42,365 nucleotides of DNA, from NCBI GenBank assembly GCA_038229715.1, contig JBBROD010000038.1, positions 1-42,365 on the forward strand. The letters are read 5' to 3'. The notes beneath the pieces were generated by a model. It was given only the letters and a program-made list of their open reading frames with translations. It did no database searches and was not told the DNA's origin. Both the position numbers and the translations under genes were made by a program. The DNA is from JANMES01 sp038229715 (GTDB lineage Bacteria > Planctomycetota > Phycisphaerae > Tepidisphaerales > Tepidisphaeraceae). Positions 30,557 through 39,036 of this stretch are shown one piece after another (the stretch's first letter is position 1; every line of letters starts with the position of its first letter).

Positions 30557-31657
30557 ATGCCCTTATCAATCCAGCAGATCATAGATGCTCTCGATCGACT
30601 CGCCCCACCCGCGCTGGCCGAGTCGTGGGATAACGTCGGCCTGCTGGTCGGCGATCCGTCGGCGGACGTGGCGAACGTGATGCTGACGATCGACTACACG
30701 CCCGCCGTGGCAGCCGAGGCGGCGACAACGAAGTGTGAGTTGGTGGTTGCGTATCACCCGCCGATCTTTTTGCCGATCAAAAAGCTGACCGCCGGCGGCG
30801 TGGTGTTTGACGCGATCCGCCGGGGCGTGGCGATTTACTCGCCGCACACCGCTCTCGATTCAGCCGACGGCGGCACGAACGACGTGCTGGCTGACGTGCT
30901 GGGGCTGATGGATCGTTCGCCGCTGAAGCAGACCACTCCGCCGGCTATTACACAATACAAGCTCGACACGTTCGTGCCGCCGCACGCGGTGGAAAAAGTC
31001 AGCCAGGCGATGTTTGCCGCCGGCGCCGGGCGGATCGGCGATTACAGCGCGTGCAGCTTCCGATCGCCGGGCGTCGGCACCTTTTTCGGCGAGAAGGGAG
31101 CGAACCCTTCCGTCGGCCAGCCCGGGCGGCTGGAGCTGACCGAGGAAGTGAGCGTTGAAACCGTCGTGCCGATCGAAAAAGTCGACGCCGTCGTCGCCGC
31201 TTTACGGAATTCCCATCCATTCGAAGAACCGGCGTTCGATCTGCTGCTGCTCGCCGCAGCACCAACGACCGACGGCATCGGCCGGGTTGGCACGCTATCG
31301 CCGGCGGTGGAACGCATGTCGCTGTTCGCGACGATCAAAAAAGAACTCGGCATTCATCACCTGCTGATCGCCGGGCCGACCGAAGGCGCCGTGAGCAGGG
31401 CAGCCGTCTGCGCAGGTAGCGGAACGTCGTTCGTCGATGCGGCGATCGCGGCCAAGGTTGATCTGTACCTCACCGGCGAGGTGAAGCACCACGACGCCCT
31501 CAAGGCCGTCGCGGCCGTGATGACCGTCGTCTGCACACTCCACAGCAACAGCGAGCGCATCACCCTCAAGCGGCTGGCGGAGCGGCTGGCGACGTCGCAT
31601 CCGGCAGTCGCGTTTCACTTGTCGCAGCAGGATCGGGATCCGTTTTCAATTCGCTAA
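30557..31657 (+). CDS. Nif3-like dinuclear metal centre protein (GTP cyclohydrolase I type 2 family)
   Basis: A 366-residue Nif3-family protein. 'ALAESWDNVGLLVGDPSADV', 'LVVAYHPPIFLPIKKLT', 'IYSPHTALDSADGGTNDVLA' and 'DLYLTGEVKHHDALKAVAAV' carry the conserved histidines and acidic residues of the two-metal site. The central 130 residues ('TFVPPHAVEKVSQAMFAAGA' onward) are the inserted PII-like domain found in longer members. The in vivo role is unclear; the annotation as GTP cyclohydrolase is by family only. Its last 92 bases overlap the convergent CHAD gene. Confidence 0.92.
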   Translation: MPLSIQQIIDALDRLAPPALAESWDNVGLLVGDPSADVANVMLTIDYTPAVAAEAATTKCELVVAYHPPIFLPIKKLTAGGVVFDAIRRGVAIYSPHTALDSADGGTNDVLADVLGLMDRSPLKQTTPPAITQYKLDTFVPPHAVEKVSQAMFAAGAGRIGDYSACSFRSPGVGTFFGEKGANPSVGQPGRLELTEEVSVETVVPIEKVDAVVAALRNSHPFEEPAFDLLLLAAAPTTDGIGRVGTLSPAVERMSLFATIKKELGIHHLLIAGPTEGAVSRAAVCAGSGTSFVDAAIAAKVDLYLTGEVKHHDALKAVAAVMTVVCTLHSNSERITLKRLAERLATSHPAVAFHLSQQDRDPFSIR

Positions 31658-32576
31658 CCGGTTCGATCACCGCCGGCTTGGTCAGCGGGAACGATTGGCG
31701 GATAGTCACCACCAGATCCGGACCGGCCGACGCCCATTGCGACGAGAACTTGCCCATTGCTTTACCGCTCTTGGCGAGCGTGAGCTTGGCGATCTCCAGC
31801 ACCTGCCCGGCTGTCGCGGCGTCGTGGTGCGGCAGCATGTGCTGCATGGCGACCATCAGAACGGTTTCGCTCAGCACCACCATGTCGTGCCAATCGCCGA
31901 GCTGCTCCTGCATTTTCTTAAACGTTTTGATCACCTCCGGCGGAAGCGGATGGCCTTGCGCCACCGCCAGCTCAAGCGTGTAACGCAGCGCCTTGCCGGC
32001 GATGCGCAGCTCGTGCGGATCCTGCCGCTCGCCGTCAAGTACATCCGAGCCTTTCGCCAGCCGATCGGCCTGCTCGGCGAAGCGGTCGAGCTGAAGGTGC
32101 AGCGACTGCGCCAGCAGCGAGTGCATCGCCTTGCCGGCCTCATCGACTTCGTCGTGCAGGCCCCACCACTCGCCAAGCTTGGACAGCGTCTTCCCGACGA
32201 CGGGTTTGTTCTTCAGCTTGTCGCGTAGATCGTCGCGCTCGTCGATCAAATGATCCACCAGCCACGATACGGCGGCCGGATACTTGGTGCATTCGGGCAG
32301 TTCATTGAGATGCCCCATGATTACATCCAGATCGCGTAGCGGCCCCAACTGCCGGCGGAGCGTTTTCAGCACCTTTTCAAACGGTTTTCGATGCGATCCC
32401 GACAACACCGGCTCCATCAATCGAACCGCAGCGGTCAGCCGGCGCGTCGCAACGCGGGCTTGATGGATCGCCTCGGGCTCAAACTCTCTCAGGGCTTTGG
32501 GGATCAGCGCCCGCAGCTCGTTCACGCGGGCATCCATATACAAACTGATCGGCGGCGGCAGTTCGGGCGTGGTCAT
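31566..32576 (-). CDS. CHAD-domain protein
   Basis: A 336-residue, mostly helical protein with the CHAD signature 'AIHQARVATRRLTAAVRLME' and 'LGPLRDLDVIMGHL'. A second half has 'DPHELRIAGKALRYTLELAV' and 'FKKMQEQLGDWHDMVVLSE'. CHAD domains bind polyphosphate through conserved His, Arg and Lys residues, and often localise to polyphosphate granules. The tail after 'IEPVSELKTDPDPAATSETR' is low-complexity and is the part antisense to the Nif3 gene, so it may be a later extension. The start is ATG 32576. Confidence 0.92.
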   Translation of the reverse strand: MTTPELPPPISLYMDARVNELRALIPKALREFEPEAIHQARVATRRLTAAVRLMEPVLSGSHRKPFEKVLKTLRRQLGPLRDLDVIMGHLNELPECTKYPAAVSWLVDHLIDERDDLRDKLKNKPVVGKTLSKLGEWWGLHDEVDEAGKAMHSLLAQSLHLQLDRFAEQADRLAKGSDVLDGERQDPHELRIAGKALRYTLELAVAQGHPLPPEVIKTFKKMQEQLGDWHDMVVLSETVLMVAMQHMLPHHDAATAGQVLEIAKLTLAKSGKAMGKFSSQWASAGPDLVVTIRQSFPLTKPAVIEPVSELKTDPDPAATSETRLPDATSPAAPPAA

Positions 32577-32612
32577 AGCGGAAGTATAATCGATTGGAAG
32601 ACCGCGTGATGA

Positions 32613-32648
32613 ATCAAAAAAGGGCGACCCGTTTCCGGGCCGCCCTTT
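32613..32648 (-). terminator. Rho-independent terminator after flagellin
   Basis: On the minus strand a 13-bp stem (one G-U pair) with a GAAA loop is followed by a T-run (the A-tract at 32616-32621 on the plus strand). It lies 24 bases after the flagellin stop. Confidence 0.85.
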
Positions 32649-32671
32649 CGGTTTTATTCTGCCGTCGTGGG

Positions 32672-34075
32672 TTAACGTCCCAACAGCGACAAGACTTGCT
32701 GAGGCGAGCTGTTCGCCTGAGCCAAGACTGACGTATTCGCCTGCACCAGAATCTGTGCCCTGGTCAAGGCTGCCGTTTCAGCAGCGAAGTCCGCATCGCG
32801 GATGTCGCTTTCGCTGGCGGTCACGTTTTCAAGCGCGACCGACAGGCTGCTCACGTTCGTATCCAGCACGTTCTTCTGCAACGCGCCCAGTCGGCCGCGC
32901 AACGTGGCGACTTGGCGAATGGCTGTGCTGAGAATCTTTTGCGCCTGGATGGTATTTCCAGACACGAGCGAACTGCCTCCGCCGGAGCCGATGCTCGAGA
33001 GGTAGCCGTTCACGCCGTCACCAAGCTTAGTCGTGCTGACCGAGCTGATGCCGATCTGGATCTGGCCTTGGCGGGTGACTTCCGAACCGATCTGGAACTT
33101 CGCCCCGCCGCCGGTGATCTGGAAGCTTGTTCCAGCCGCCGTCTGCTGAGCAAAGTTGGAATCGAGCTGGAAGGTCACGTCCAGGTCGGCGGTGCGGACC
33201 GAAGCGGTCCTCCCGTCGACTTCGGCCTGGGTTCCGTTGACGCTCACAACGGCGTTGGCGCCGAAGTCTTTGCCGTTAAGGAACGAGCCGGAGATCGTCT
33301 TCACGCTGACGAACTCTTTGGATCCAAAAGCCGTGCTGGTGATCTTTAAAGCCGAACCGCTGAGCGCTGCGCTCACGCCGGTGGAACCCCTGATTTGGTT
33401 AATCGCCACCACGATCGCGCTGTTATGCGTGCTGGCCGCGAAGCTCAACTGCTCGGTCCCCTGGGTGCCGGCGATTTCGATCGTGACGGCCGACGCGCCG
33501 ACGCCCGAGGCGGTGTTGGTCAACGTGCCCAGCTGCGCGCTGGCGGTAACGTTCACGGTGATCGTGATCGAACCGTTTTCAGGCAGCTTGGCGGCGTTGA
33601 TTTCCAGCGTATCGATCGCCGTGCTGGCGACGTTGCTGGTGGTGTAGTCCAGCGCACCGTTCAGCAGTTTCACGCCGTTGAACTGCGTGGTGTTGCTGAT
33701 GCGGTTGATGGAGTTGAGGATCGAATCGACCTGCAATTGGTTGGCCTGGATTTCCTGAGTCGACAAAGCGCCGGTATTGGCCGCTTCATTGGTCAGGCTT
33801 TGCACTTGCAGGAGAAGGGAAGACACTTCAGACAGCGAACCCTCAGCCGTGTTCACCACGTTGCTGGCGCGCTGGCTGTTGGCGATGCCCTGGTTAATGC
33901 CCGCGATTTCGCTTCGCAGCGTTTCGCTGGCGATCAAGCCAGCCGGTGCATCCTTGCCTGAGTTGATCTTCAGACCCGTGGACAAGCGCTGAAGGCGAGT
34001 CTGCAGGTCGGTCTGGTTTTTGTTGAACGTGGTAATCGCGCGAAGCGATCCGATGTTGCTGTTGATACGTGACAT
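32672..34075 (-). CDS. fliC: Flagellin
   Basis: A 467-residue flagellar filament protein. The conserved N-terminal D0/D1 region reads 'MSRINSNIGSLRAITTFNKN' through 'LSTGLKINSGKDAPAGLIAS'. The C-terminal D1/D0 region reads 'ESDIRDADFAAETAALTRAQ' and 'NTSVLAQANSSPQQVLSLLG'. The centre (about 150-370) is a variable, Thr/Ser/Ala-rich outer domain. ATG 34075 follows GGAGG at 34081-34085, a strong ribosome-binding site. It is monocistronic with its own terminator. I could not identify a convincing sigma-28 promoter upstream. Confidence 0.97.
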   Translation of the reverse strand: MSRINSNIGSLRAITTFNKNQTDLQTRLQRLSTGLKINSGKDAPAGLIASETLRSEIAGINQGIANSQRASNVVNTAEGSLSEVSSLLLQVQSLTNEAANTGALSTQEIQANQLQVDSILNSINRISNTTQFNGVKLLNGALDYTTSNVASTAIDTLEINAAKLPENGSITITVNVTASAQLGTLTNTASGVGASAVTIEIAGTQGTEQLSFAASTHNSAIVVAINQIRGSTGVSAALSGSALKITSTAFGSKEFVSVKTISGSFLNGKDFGANAVVSVNGTQAEVDGRTASVRTADLDVTFQLDSNFAQQTAAGTSFQITGGGAKFQIGSEVTRQGQIQIGISSVSTTKLGDGVNGYLSSIGSGGGSSLVSGNTIQAQKILSTAIRQVATLRGRLGALQKNVLDTNVSSLSVALENVTASESDIRDADFAAETAALTRAQILVQANTSVLAQANSSPQQVLSLLGR

Positions 34076-34526
34076 ACTATCCTCCGTGATAGTTTGGAGA
34101 TGTCGCCGGATATCCGTTTCCGGCGTACGAATTTGAAAGTAAAACACAATCAGCCATCACAACCGTGACGGCCGACGAGAAGACGAAGTGGGAGTGCGAA
34201 CCTCCTTGTTCAGATCAAAGCGCTCGCGGGCGAATCCGTTCGCCCGCATCCAGAGTCGATCGGACGCGACGCCACGAAGCGTCGAACCGACTCAGGTCTT
34301 CGCGGCTATCGTCGGACCGATGAACGCGCAAACTTGAACAGGGAGAACGCAATTTCTGCAGGTGGGTGAAGGGCTGATAATATGCGGATTTGGCGGTTAA
34401 AGCGGGATATCCAGTCGGCGGACGCATTTTCTGCGCTCGCGCGACACGAGGACCGGCAAATCGGTTTCAAGGCTGATCGATCGTCCGATAACTGAAGATA
34501 AATCCGCGATCTTCGTCGCTACCGAC
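34076..34526. other. Intergenic stretch upstream of flagellin
   Basis: This 450-base stretch holds the flagellin leader, with a small hairpin at about 34102-34125 and a 9-bp stem with 4-nt loop (34226-34234 with 34239-34247). No gene is convincing. The flagellin promoter must be here, but I see only weak sigma-28-like sequences. Confidence 0.5.
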
Positions 34527-35948
34527 TCAACCCCCGCCGCTGCCGAGAGTGTCGGCTTGCGGTTCGGTCATGCGGCGAGGGTCGAGCGCCTTCTCCAACT
34601 CCTCCGGCGGGAGAATGCTTCGCTTCGTGGCAATCTCGCGCACGGTTCGGCCGGTCGTGACGCTCTCTTTAGCGATTTCTGCTGCCTTGTCATAGCCGAT
34701 GAGCGGCACGAGGCTGGTGACCATCGATAAGCTCTGCTCCACCAGCGACGCGCACCGCTCGCGGTTGGCTTCTATCCCGCTCATGCAACGGTCGGCGAAC
34801 ACTCTCGCGCCATTGGCCAGCAGTTCGATCGATTCCAGCAGGCAATACGCCATCACAGGCATCATGACGTTCAGCTCAAATGTGCTGCCCAGCCCGCTGG
34901 CAGCGAAGGTGATCGTCGCATCGTTGCCGATCACTTTGGCCGCCACCTGCAGGAGCATTTCGCACATCACCGGATTGATTTTTCCAGGCATGATGCTGCT
35001 GCCTGGTTGCGTTGAGGGAATCGAGATTTCACCGATCCCGCACCGCGGCCCGCTGGCGAGCAGTCGAATATCGCTGGCGATTTTACTCAGGCTGATCGCT
35101 ACGGTCTTAAGCTGCCCGGACGCTTCGACCACGCCGTCCTTGGCAGCTTGGGCTTCGAAATGGTTTTTCGCCTCGACAAACTGGATGCCAGTCTGCTGCG
35201 CGATGACGGCGATCGCTTTTTTTGCAAACTGCGGATGCGAGTTAATGCCCGTACCAACCGCCGTCCCGCCCAAGGGCAGTTCTCGCAGTGCGTTGATTGC
35301 CTTGTGAACGCGCATCGCGCCCAGTTTCGCGTGGGCCGCATAGCCGCTGAATTCCTGACCGAGGCGGATGGGCGTTGCATCCTGCAGATGCGTTCGGCCG
35401 ACCTTGATGACATCGTCGAACCTTTTTGCACGCTCGGAAGTTACGTCCGCCAAATGCTCCAGTGCCGGCGCTAATTGCTTTTCCATTGCCACACAAGCGG
35501 CGATATGGATCGCCGTCGGAATCACGTCATTGCTGCTTTGCTGCATGTTGACATGATCGTTGGGATGGATCGGATCCTTTCCGCCGCGTTTGCCTGTAGC
35601 GATCTCGTTGGCGCGTGAGGCGATCACCTCGTTGGCGTTCATGTTGGTGCTGGTGCCCGAGCCGGTTTGAAAAATGTCGACGACGAAGTATTCGTCCAGT
35701 TTTCCGGAAATGACTTCTTGAGCGGCCTGCCGAAGCAGGCCGGACCGGTGAGGGTCGATCAGCCCCAGTTCCGCGTTCACCGTCGCACAGGCGAATTTGA
35801 TCGCGCCTATCGCCGCGATGAATCCGCGATTGAATCGAAGCGAAGAGATCGGAAAGTTCTCGACCGCCCGCGCGGTAGACGCCCCGTAGTATGCGTCGGC
35901 CGGCACGAGCATGTCGCCCATGGAATCCCATTCGGTGCGTGTGTTCAT
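34527..35948 (-). CDS. fumC: Fumarate hydratase class II
   Basis: A 473-residue TCA-cycle enzyme converting fumarate and malate. The superfamily signature is 'PGSSIMPGKINPVMCEMLLQ'. 'QTGSGTSTNMNANEVIASRA', 'HPNDHVNMQQSSNDVIPTAI' and 'VGRTHLQDATPIRLGQEFSG' are class II blocks, and the histidine in 'GRTHLQDA' is expected near the active site. ATG 35948 ('MNTRTEWDSMGDMLVPADAY') has GGAGG just upstream; the longer frame to 36221 overlaps the neighbouring gene and was rejected. It acts in the cytoplasm; aspartase is the main alternative within this superfamily. Confidence 0.94.
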   Translation of the reverse strand: MNTRTEWDSMGDMLVPADAYYGASTARAVENFPISSLRFNRGFIAAIGAIKFACATVNAELGLIDPHRSGLLRQAAQEVISGKLDEYFVVDIFQTGSGTSTNMNANEVIASRANEIATGKRGGKDPIHPNDHVNMQQSSNDVIPTAIHIAACVAMEKQLAPALEHLADVTSERAKRFDDVIKVGRTHLQDATPIRLGQEFSGYAAHAKLGAMRVHKAINALRELPLGGTAVGTGINSHPQFAKKAIAVIAQQTGIQFVEAKNHFEAQAAKDGVVEASGQLKTVAISLSKIASDIRLLASGPRCGIGEISIPSTQPGSSIMPGKINPVMCEMLLQVAAKVIGNDATITFAASGLGSTFELNVMMPVMAYCLLESIELLANGARVFADRCMSGIEANRERCASLVEQSLSMVTSLVPLIGYDKAAEIAKESVTTGRTVREIATKRSILPPEELEKALDPRRMTEPQADTLGSGGG

Positions 35949-35980
35949 CGCAGCCTCCAGTCTCCAGGATTGTAGCGTGA

Positions 35981-36604
35981 CTACTCGATGGTTTTCGGAT
36001 CGACCTTCAGCCAACCCCATATTTGCTTTTGCGCCACCGCCCGCTCGACCGCCGGGGAATCGGGCAGAAGTTTCAACAGCGTCGGTCGAAACTTCGGATC
36101 GAACGCGGCCATGTCGCTGCTCAACCCATCCAGATCGAGCATAGCCGCCGCGAAATGCAGCGCCACGTCCGGCCGATCGCGCACGCCCCGCAGCAGCGCC
36201 CTCCGCGTCAACGGGCCGCACCGGTCCTGTACCCGCATCAGAGCGTGCACCGTTCCGTCGCCGGTAGAACCGTCGATGATCCGGGCGAGATTGACGTCGA
36301 AGACCGAATCGTTCATCCGCTTCATGTCATACAAATAACCCAGCGCACGGGCGCGGTGCTCGGCGGGGTAGCCGACCAGATCATCGCGCAGGCGATCGAA
36401 CGACGCCTTGGAGTTATCATGCGCCAGCACTTCCATGTCGCGCCAGTCGAGCGCGTTCTTCTCCCGCAACTCGTCGAGAATCGTCTGCTTCTCTTCTATC
36501 GCCATGAGGTCATACGCATCCAGATCGTAACCCGTGCCTTCGCGCCAGGCGTCTTGGTCGATGATCATGCTGTTGCGGAACTGGCGTTGGGCAGCGGTGG
36601 ACAT
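35981..36604 (-). CDS. Hypothetical protein, 207 residues
   Basis: A soluble, mostly helical protein: 'IDQDAWREGTGYDLDAYDLM', 'ALDWRDMEVLAHDNSKASFD', 'EHRARALGYLYDMKRMNDSV', and 'PTLLKLLPDSPAVERAVAQK'. The middle of the protein suggests HEAT-like helical pairs, but I do not recognise the family. It starts at ATG 36604, one base after the stop of the small membrane protein upstream, and fumC follows 32 bases downstream, so the three may be co-transcribed. Confidence 0.75.
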   Translation of the reverse strand: MSTAAQRQFRNSMIIDQDAWREGTGYDLDAYDLMAIEEKQTILDELREKNALDWRDMEVLAHDNSKASFDRLRDDLVGYPAEHRARALGYLYDMKRMNDSVFDVNLARIIDGSTGDGTVHALMRVQDRCGPLTRRALLRGVRDRPDVALHFAAAMLDLDGLSSDMAAFDPKFRPTLLKLLPDSPAVERAVAQKQIWGWLKVDPKTIE

Positions 36605-36605
36605 G

Positions 36606-36863
36606 TCATCTCCTCTTCCGGCCGCGATAAAGATAGCAAATAAAGTCGATCAATCCGGCAAAACGAAATCCGGGATCGATGTAGTGTTCGATCACATAAA
36701 ATACGAAATAGTACGCCCGGGAAAAACCCCAAACTGCTAGAGCGAGCAGGGCCGCTGTTATCCAGGTCGGGTGGTCGATGAGCAGCAACACGCTGGCAAG
36801 CACGCCGATAACGACGAAGAGGCCGCCTTTAAGATAGAGGAGTTTAGGATTTTTGAGGTTCAT
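36606..36863 (-). CDS. Small membrane protein, 85 residues
   Basis: The product has two or three hydrophobic segments: 'GGLFVVIGVLASVLLLI', 'WITAALLALAVWGFSRAYYF' and a shorter one near 'LIDFICYLY', ending in 'RGRKRR'. It starts at ATG 36863 and ends one base before the next start, implying an operon with the 207-residue protein. The family is not recognised. Confidence 0.75.
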   Translation of the reverse strand: MNLKNPKLLYLKGGLFVVIGVLASVLLLIDHPTWITAALLALAVWGFSRAYYFVFYVIEHYIDPGFRFAGLIDFICYLYRGRKRR

Positions 36864-37029
36864 TTATTAAAATGGCGACGTCGCCATTCGCCGGGCCTGC
36901 TATGTGGATACATAATAGCACCGACTTACATGGACTCCGTTTAATTCTCGCCTATTTAGCGCCGGCCGCAGCGGAATCTTCCGCCTCAGTCCCTTGACCC
37001 CGGACCTCAGACCCCGTATTTTTTAATCC

Positions 37030-37923
37030 ATGACCGCCGCTCTCACGACCACCGAACTTCCCTTCCCCGTCCGCCGAGGCAAAGTTCGCGACGTATACGA
37101 TCTCGGCGATGCGTTGCTGATCATCGCGACCGATCGCATCAGCGCGTTTGATTGCATCATGCCGAGCGGCATCCCCGACAAGGGGAAGATCCTGACCGCG
37201 CTCAGCCTGTTCTGGTTCCAGAAGTTCGGCGATCGATTCCCCAATCACCTCATCGCCACCGACGTGGCAAAATACCCCGAGCGGGTTCGGCCGTTCGCGG
37301 ATCAGCTGGTCGGGCGGTCGATGCTGGTGAAGAAGGCGTCGGTCGTGCAGATCGAATGCGTGGCCCGCGGGTATTTGGCCGGGTCCGGTTGGAAGGAATA
37401 CCAAAAAACCCAAACCGTTTGCGGCGTTGCCCTGCCGGCGGGGTTGAAACAGTGCGACAAGCTGCCGACGCCGATCTTCACGCCGGCGACGAAGGAAGAG
37501 TCCGGGCATGACATCAATATCGACTTCGCCGAGACCATCCGCCGGATCGGCAAAACTCTGGCGGAGCAGTTGCGCGATCGGACGCTGTCGCTCTACCAAG
37601 CCGCCGCCGACTACGCCGCCACGCGCGGGTTGATCATCGCTGACACCAAATTTGAATTTGGGCTCTTGCCCGACGGATCGTTAATTGTGGTGGATGAAGT
37701 GCTGACACCCGACAGCAGCCGCTTCTGGCCAGCCGATAGCTACGCGCCGGGTCGCGATCAGGACAGCTACGACAAGCAATTCGTCCGCAACTATCTCGAG
37801 AGTTTGACGTGGGACAAGCAGCCACCCGCGCCAACGCTCAGTGGGCTGGTGATTGCCGGCACGCGCGATCGTTACATGCGGGCGTATGAGAAACTGACCG
37901 GCCTGCGGTGGTCGCAGGTCTGA
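37030..37923 (+). CDS. purC: Phosphoribosylaminoimidazole-succinocarboxamide synthase
   Basis: A 297-residue enzyme of purine synthesis joining aspartate to CAIR. 'RRGKVRDVYDLGDALLIIAT', 'DRISAFDCIMPSGIPDKGKI', 'IECVARGYLAGSGWKEYQ', 'FTPATKEESGHDINIDF' and 'IVVDEVLTPDSSRFWPADSY' are the characteristic SAICAR synthetase blocks, with the ATP- and substrate-binding residues present. It matches the longer, yeast-like form of the enzyme. It stands alone. No purine riboswitch is visible in the 36864-37029 leader. Confidence 0.97.
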   Translation: MTAALTTTELPFPVRRGKVRDVYDLGDALLIIATDRISAFDCIMPSGIPDKGKILTALSLFWFQKFGDRFPNHLIATDVAKYPERVRPFADQLVGRSMLVKKASVVQIECVARGYLAGSGWKEYQKTQTVCGVALPAGLKQCDKLPTPIFTPATKEESGHDINIDFAETIRRIGKTLAEQLRDRTLSLYQAAADYAATRGLIIADTKFEFGLLPDGSLIVVDEVLTPDSSRFWPADSYAPGRDQDSYDKQFVRNYLESLTWDKQPPAPTLSGLVIAGTRDRYMRAYEKLTGLRWSQV

Positions 37924-38053
37924 TAATCAATCGGCCAATAGGGCCGACGTACGTTTTGAAACCCATTGACGCCTCGAACTGCAGAATGCGTTACGCCGTG
38001 GACGATAATATCCGATAATCAACGTATTCCGGCTTGATGGAGCACAGAGCGCT

Positions 38054-38947
38054 ATGGCACAGATTTCAATGTCGCAACTTCCCACGAACGTGATCAATCC
38101 GCCACTGGATTCCGAAGCGTGCACCAGCCAACCCAAGCGACTTCTGCCCATTGACCTGATGTACTGGCTGCTGATCATCAGCGCCAACACCATCGGCGAA
38201 ACGCTCGGCGACCTGATTTCTATGACCTTCAACGTCGGCTATGCGTGGACCACGGTCATCCTGATGGCCATGTTCGCGATCGCCGTCGTCGCTGCAGTGT
38301 GGACGAAGGTGCAACACGCTTGGCTGTACTGGATCGTCATCATCCTTAGCAGCACAGCCGGCACGACCCTGTCAGACTTGGTCAACCGAAATATACTTGG
38401 TACGCCAGAAAACCCCGCGTACGGCGGCGGCGTTCTTGGAATCGCTTTGACGTTGTTGCTGCTGTTTGTCGCGTGGAAGATCATCGCGCCCAAGCGAGGC
38501 ATTCATGCACCGCTCAGCCGGTCCAGCGAATTGCTGTATTGGCTTTGCATTGCCACCAGCAGCACGCTGGGGACGGCGTTTGGCGATTACCTCACTCACC
38601 TGACATTGCCGGGCCAATCACACGAAGTCGGCTTCGGCCCGGCAACGGCGATCCTGTTCGGTGGGTTTGTCATTGTTGCGTTGTTGTCCTTGAAGCACTG
38701 GGTTCCCCGGTCGCTTTTGTACTGGGCCGCCATCGTCGTCACCCATCCACTGGGCGCAACCGCCGGCGATTTTCTGACAAAGGATAAAGAAGAAGGCGGC
38801 GTCGAGCTTGGCACGGTCTGGGCGACGGTCATCCTCGTTGTCGTCTTCCTGATTATCTCTGCCATTGCGTGGGTGATGCACCTCAGAAAAAGCAAATACC
38901 TTGCTTCGACGCCAGCATACGAATCTCCTTCACTTGAGCCGCGGTAG
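38054..38947 (+). CDS. DUF347 / COG4705-type membrane protein
   Basis: A 297-residue integral membrane protein made of four similar repeats, each with about two hydrophobic segments. The repeats share the pattern YW-x2-I-x3-S/T-x2-G-x2-x-GD: 'YWLLIISANTIGETLGDLIS', 'YWIVIILSSTAGTTLSDLVN', 'YWLCIATSSTLGTAFGDYLT' and 'YWAAIVVTHPLGATAGDFLT'. This four-fold repeat is the hallmark of DUF347. The conserved acidic residue of each repeat suggests a transporter-like core, but function is unproven. ATG 38054 was used. Confidence 0.88.
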   Translation: MAQISMSQLPTNVINPPLDSEACTSQPKRLLPIDLMYWLLIISANTIGETLGDLISMTFNVGYAWTTVILMAMFAIAVVAAVWTKVQHAWLYWIVIILSSTAGTTLSDLVNRNILGTPENPAYGGGVLGIALTLLLLFVAWKIIAPKRGIHAPLSRSSELLYWLCIATSSTLGTAFGDYLTHLTLPGQSHEVGFGPATAILFGGFVIVALLSLKHWVPRSLLYWAAIVVTHPLGATAGDFLTKDKEEGGVELGTVWATVILVVVFLIISAIAWVMHLRKSKYLASTPAYESPSLEPR

Positions 38948-39036
38948 ACAAGACTTTGCCGGCTTGGCCCGGACGCGCCGCGCCATTTCTGTAGAACGGA
39001 TGGACTATCCGGTTCCCCGGCGGGTAATATCGCGCC

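Noticed and set aside
34300..34345. Possible sigma-28 promoter for flagellin on the minus strand
   Set aside because: A TCAAGTTT-like and a CCGA-containing box exist but the spacing is about 13 rather than 11 and the second box matches poorly.
35949..36221. N-terminal extension of fumC
   Set aside because: The extra residues are Arg/Gly/Ala-rich, overlap the neighbouring gene on the same strand, and a good ATG with GGAGG occurs at 35948.
36864..37029. Purine riboswitch before purC
   Set aside because: I could not find the conserved three-way junction sequences in this short leader.
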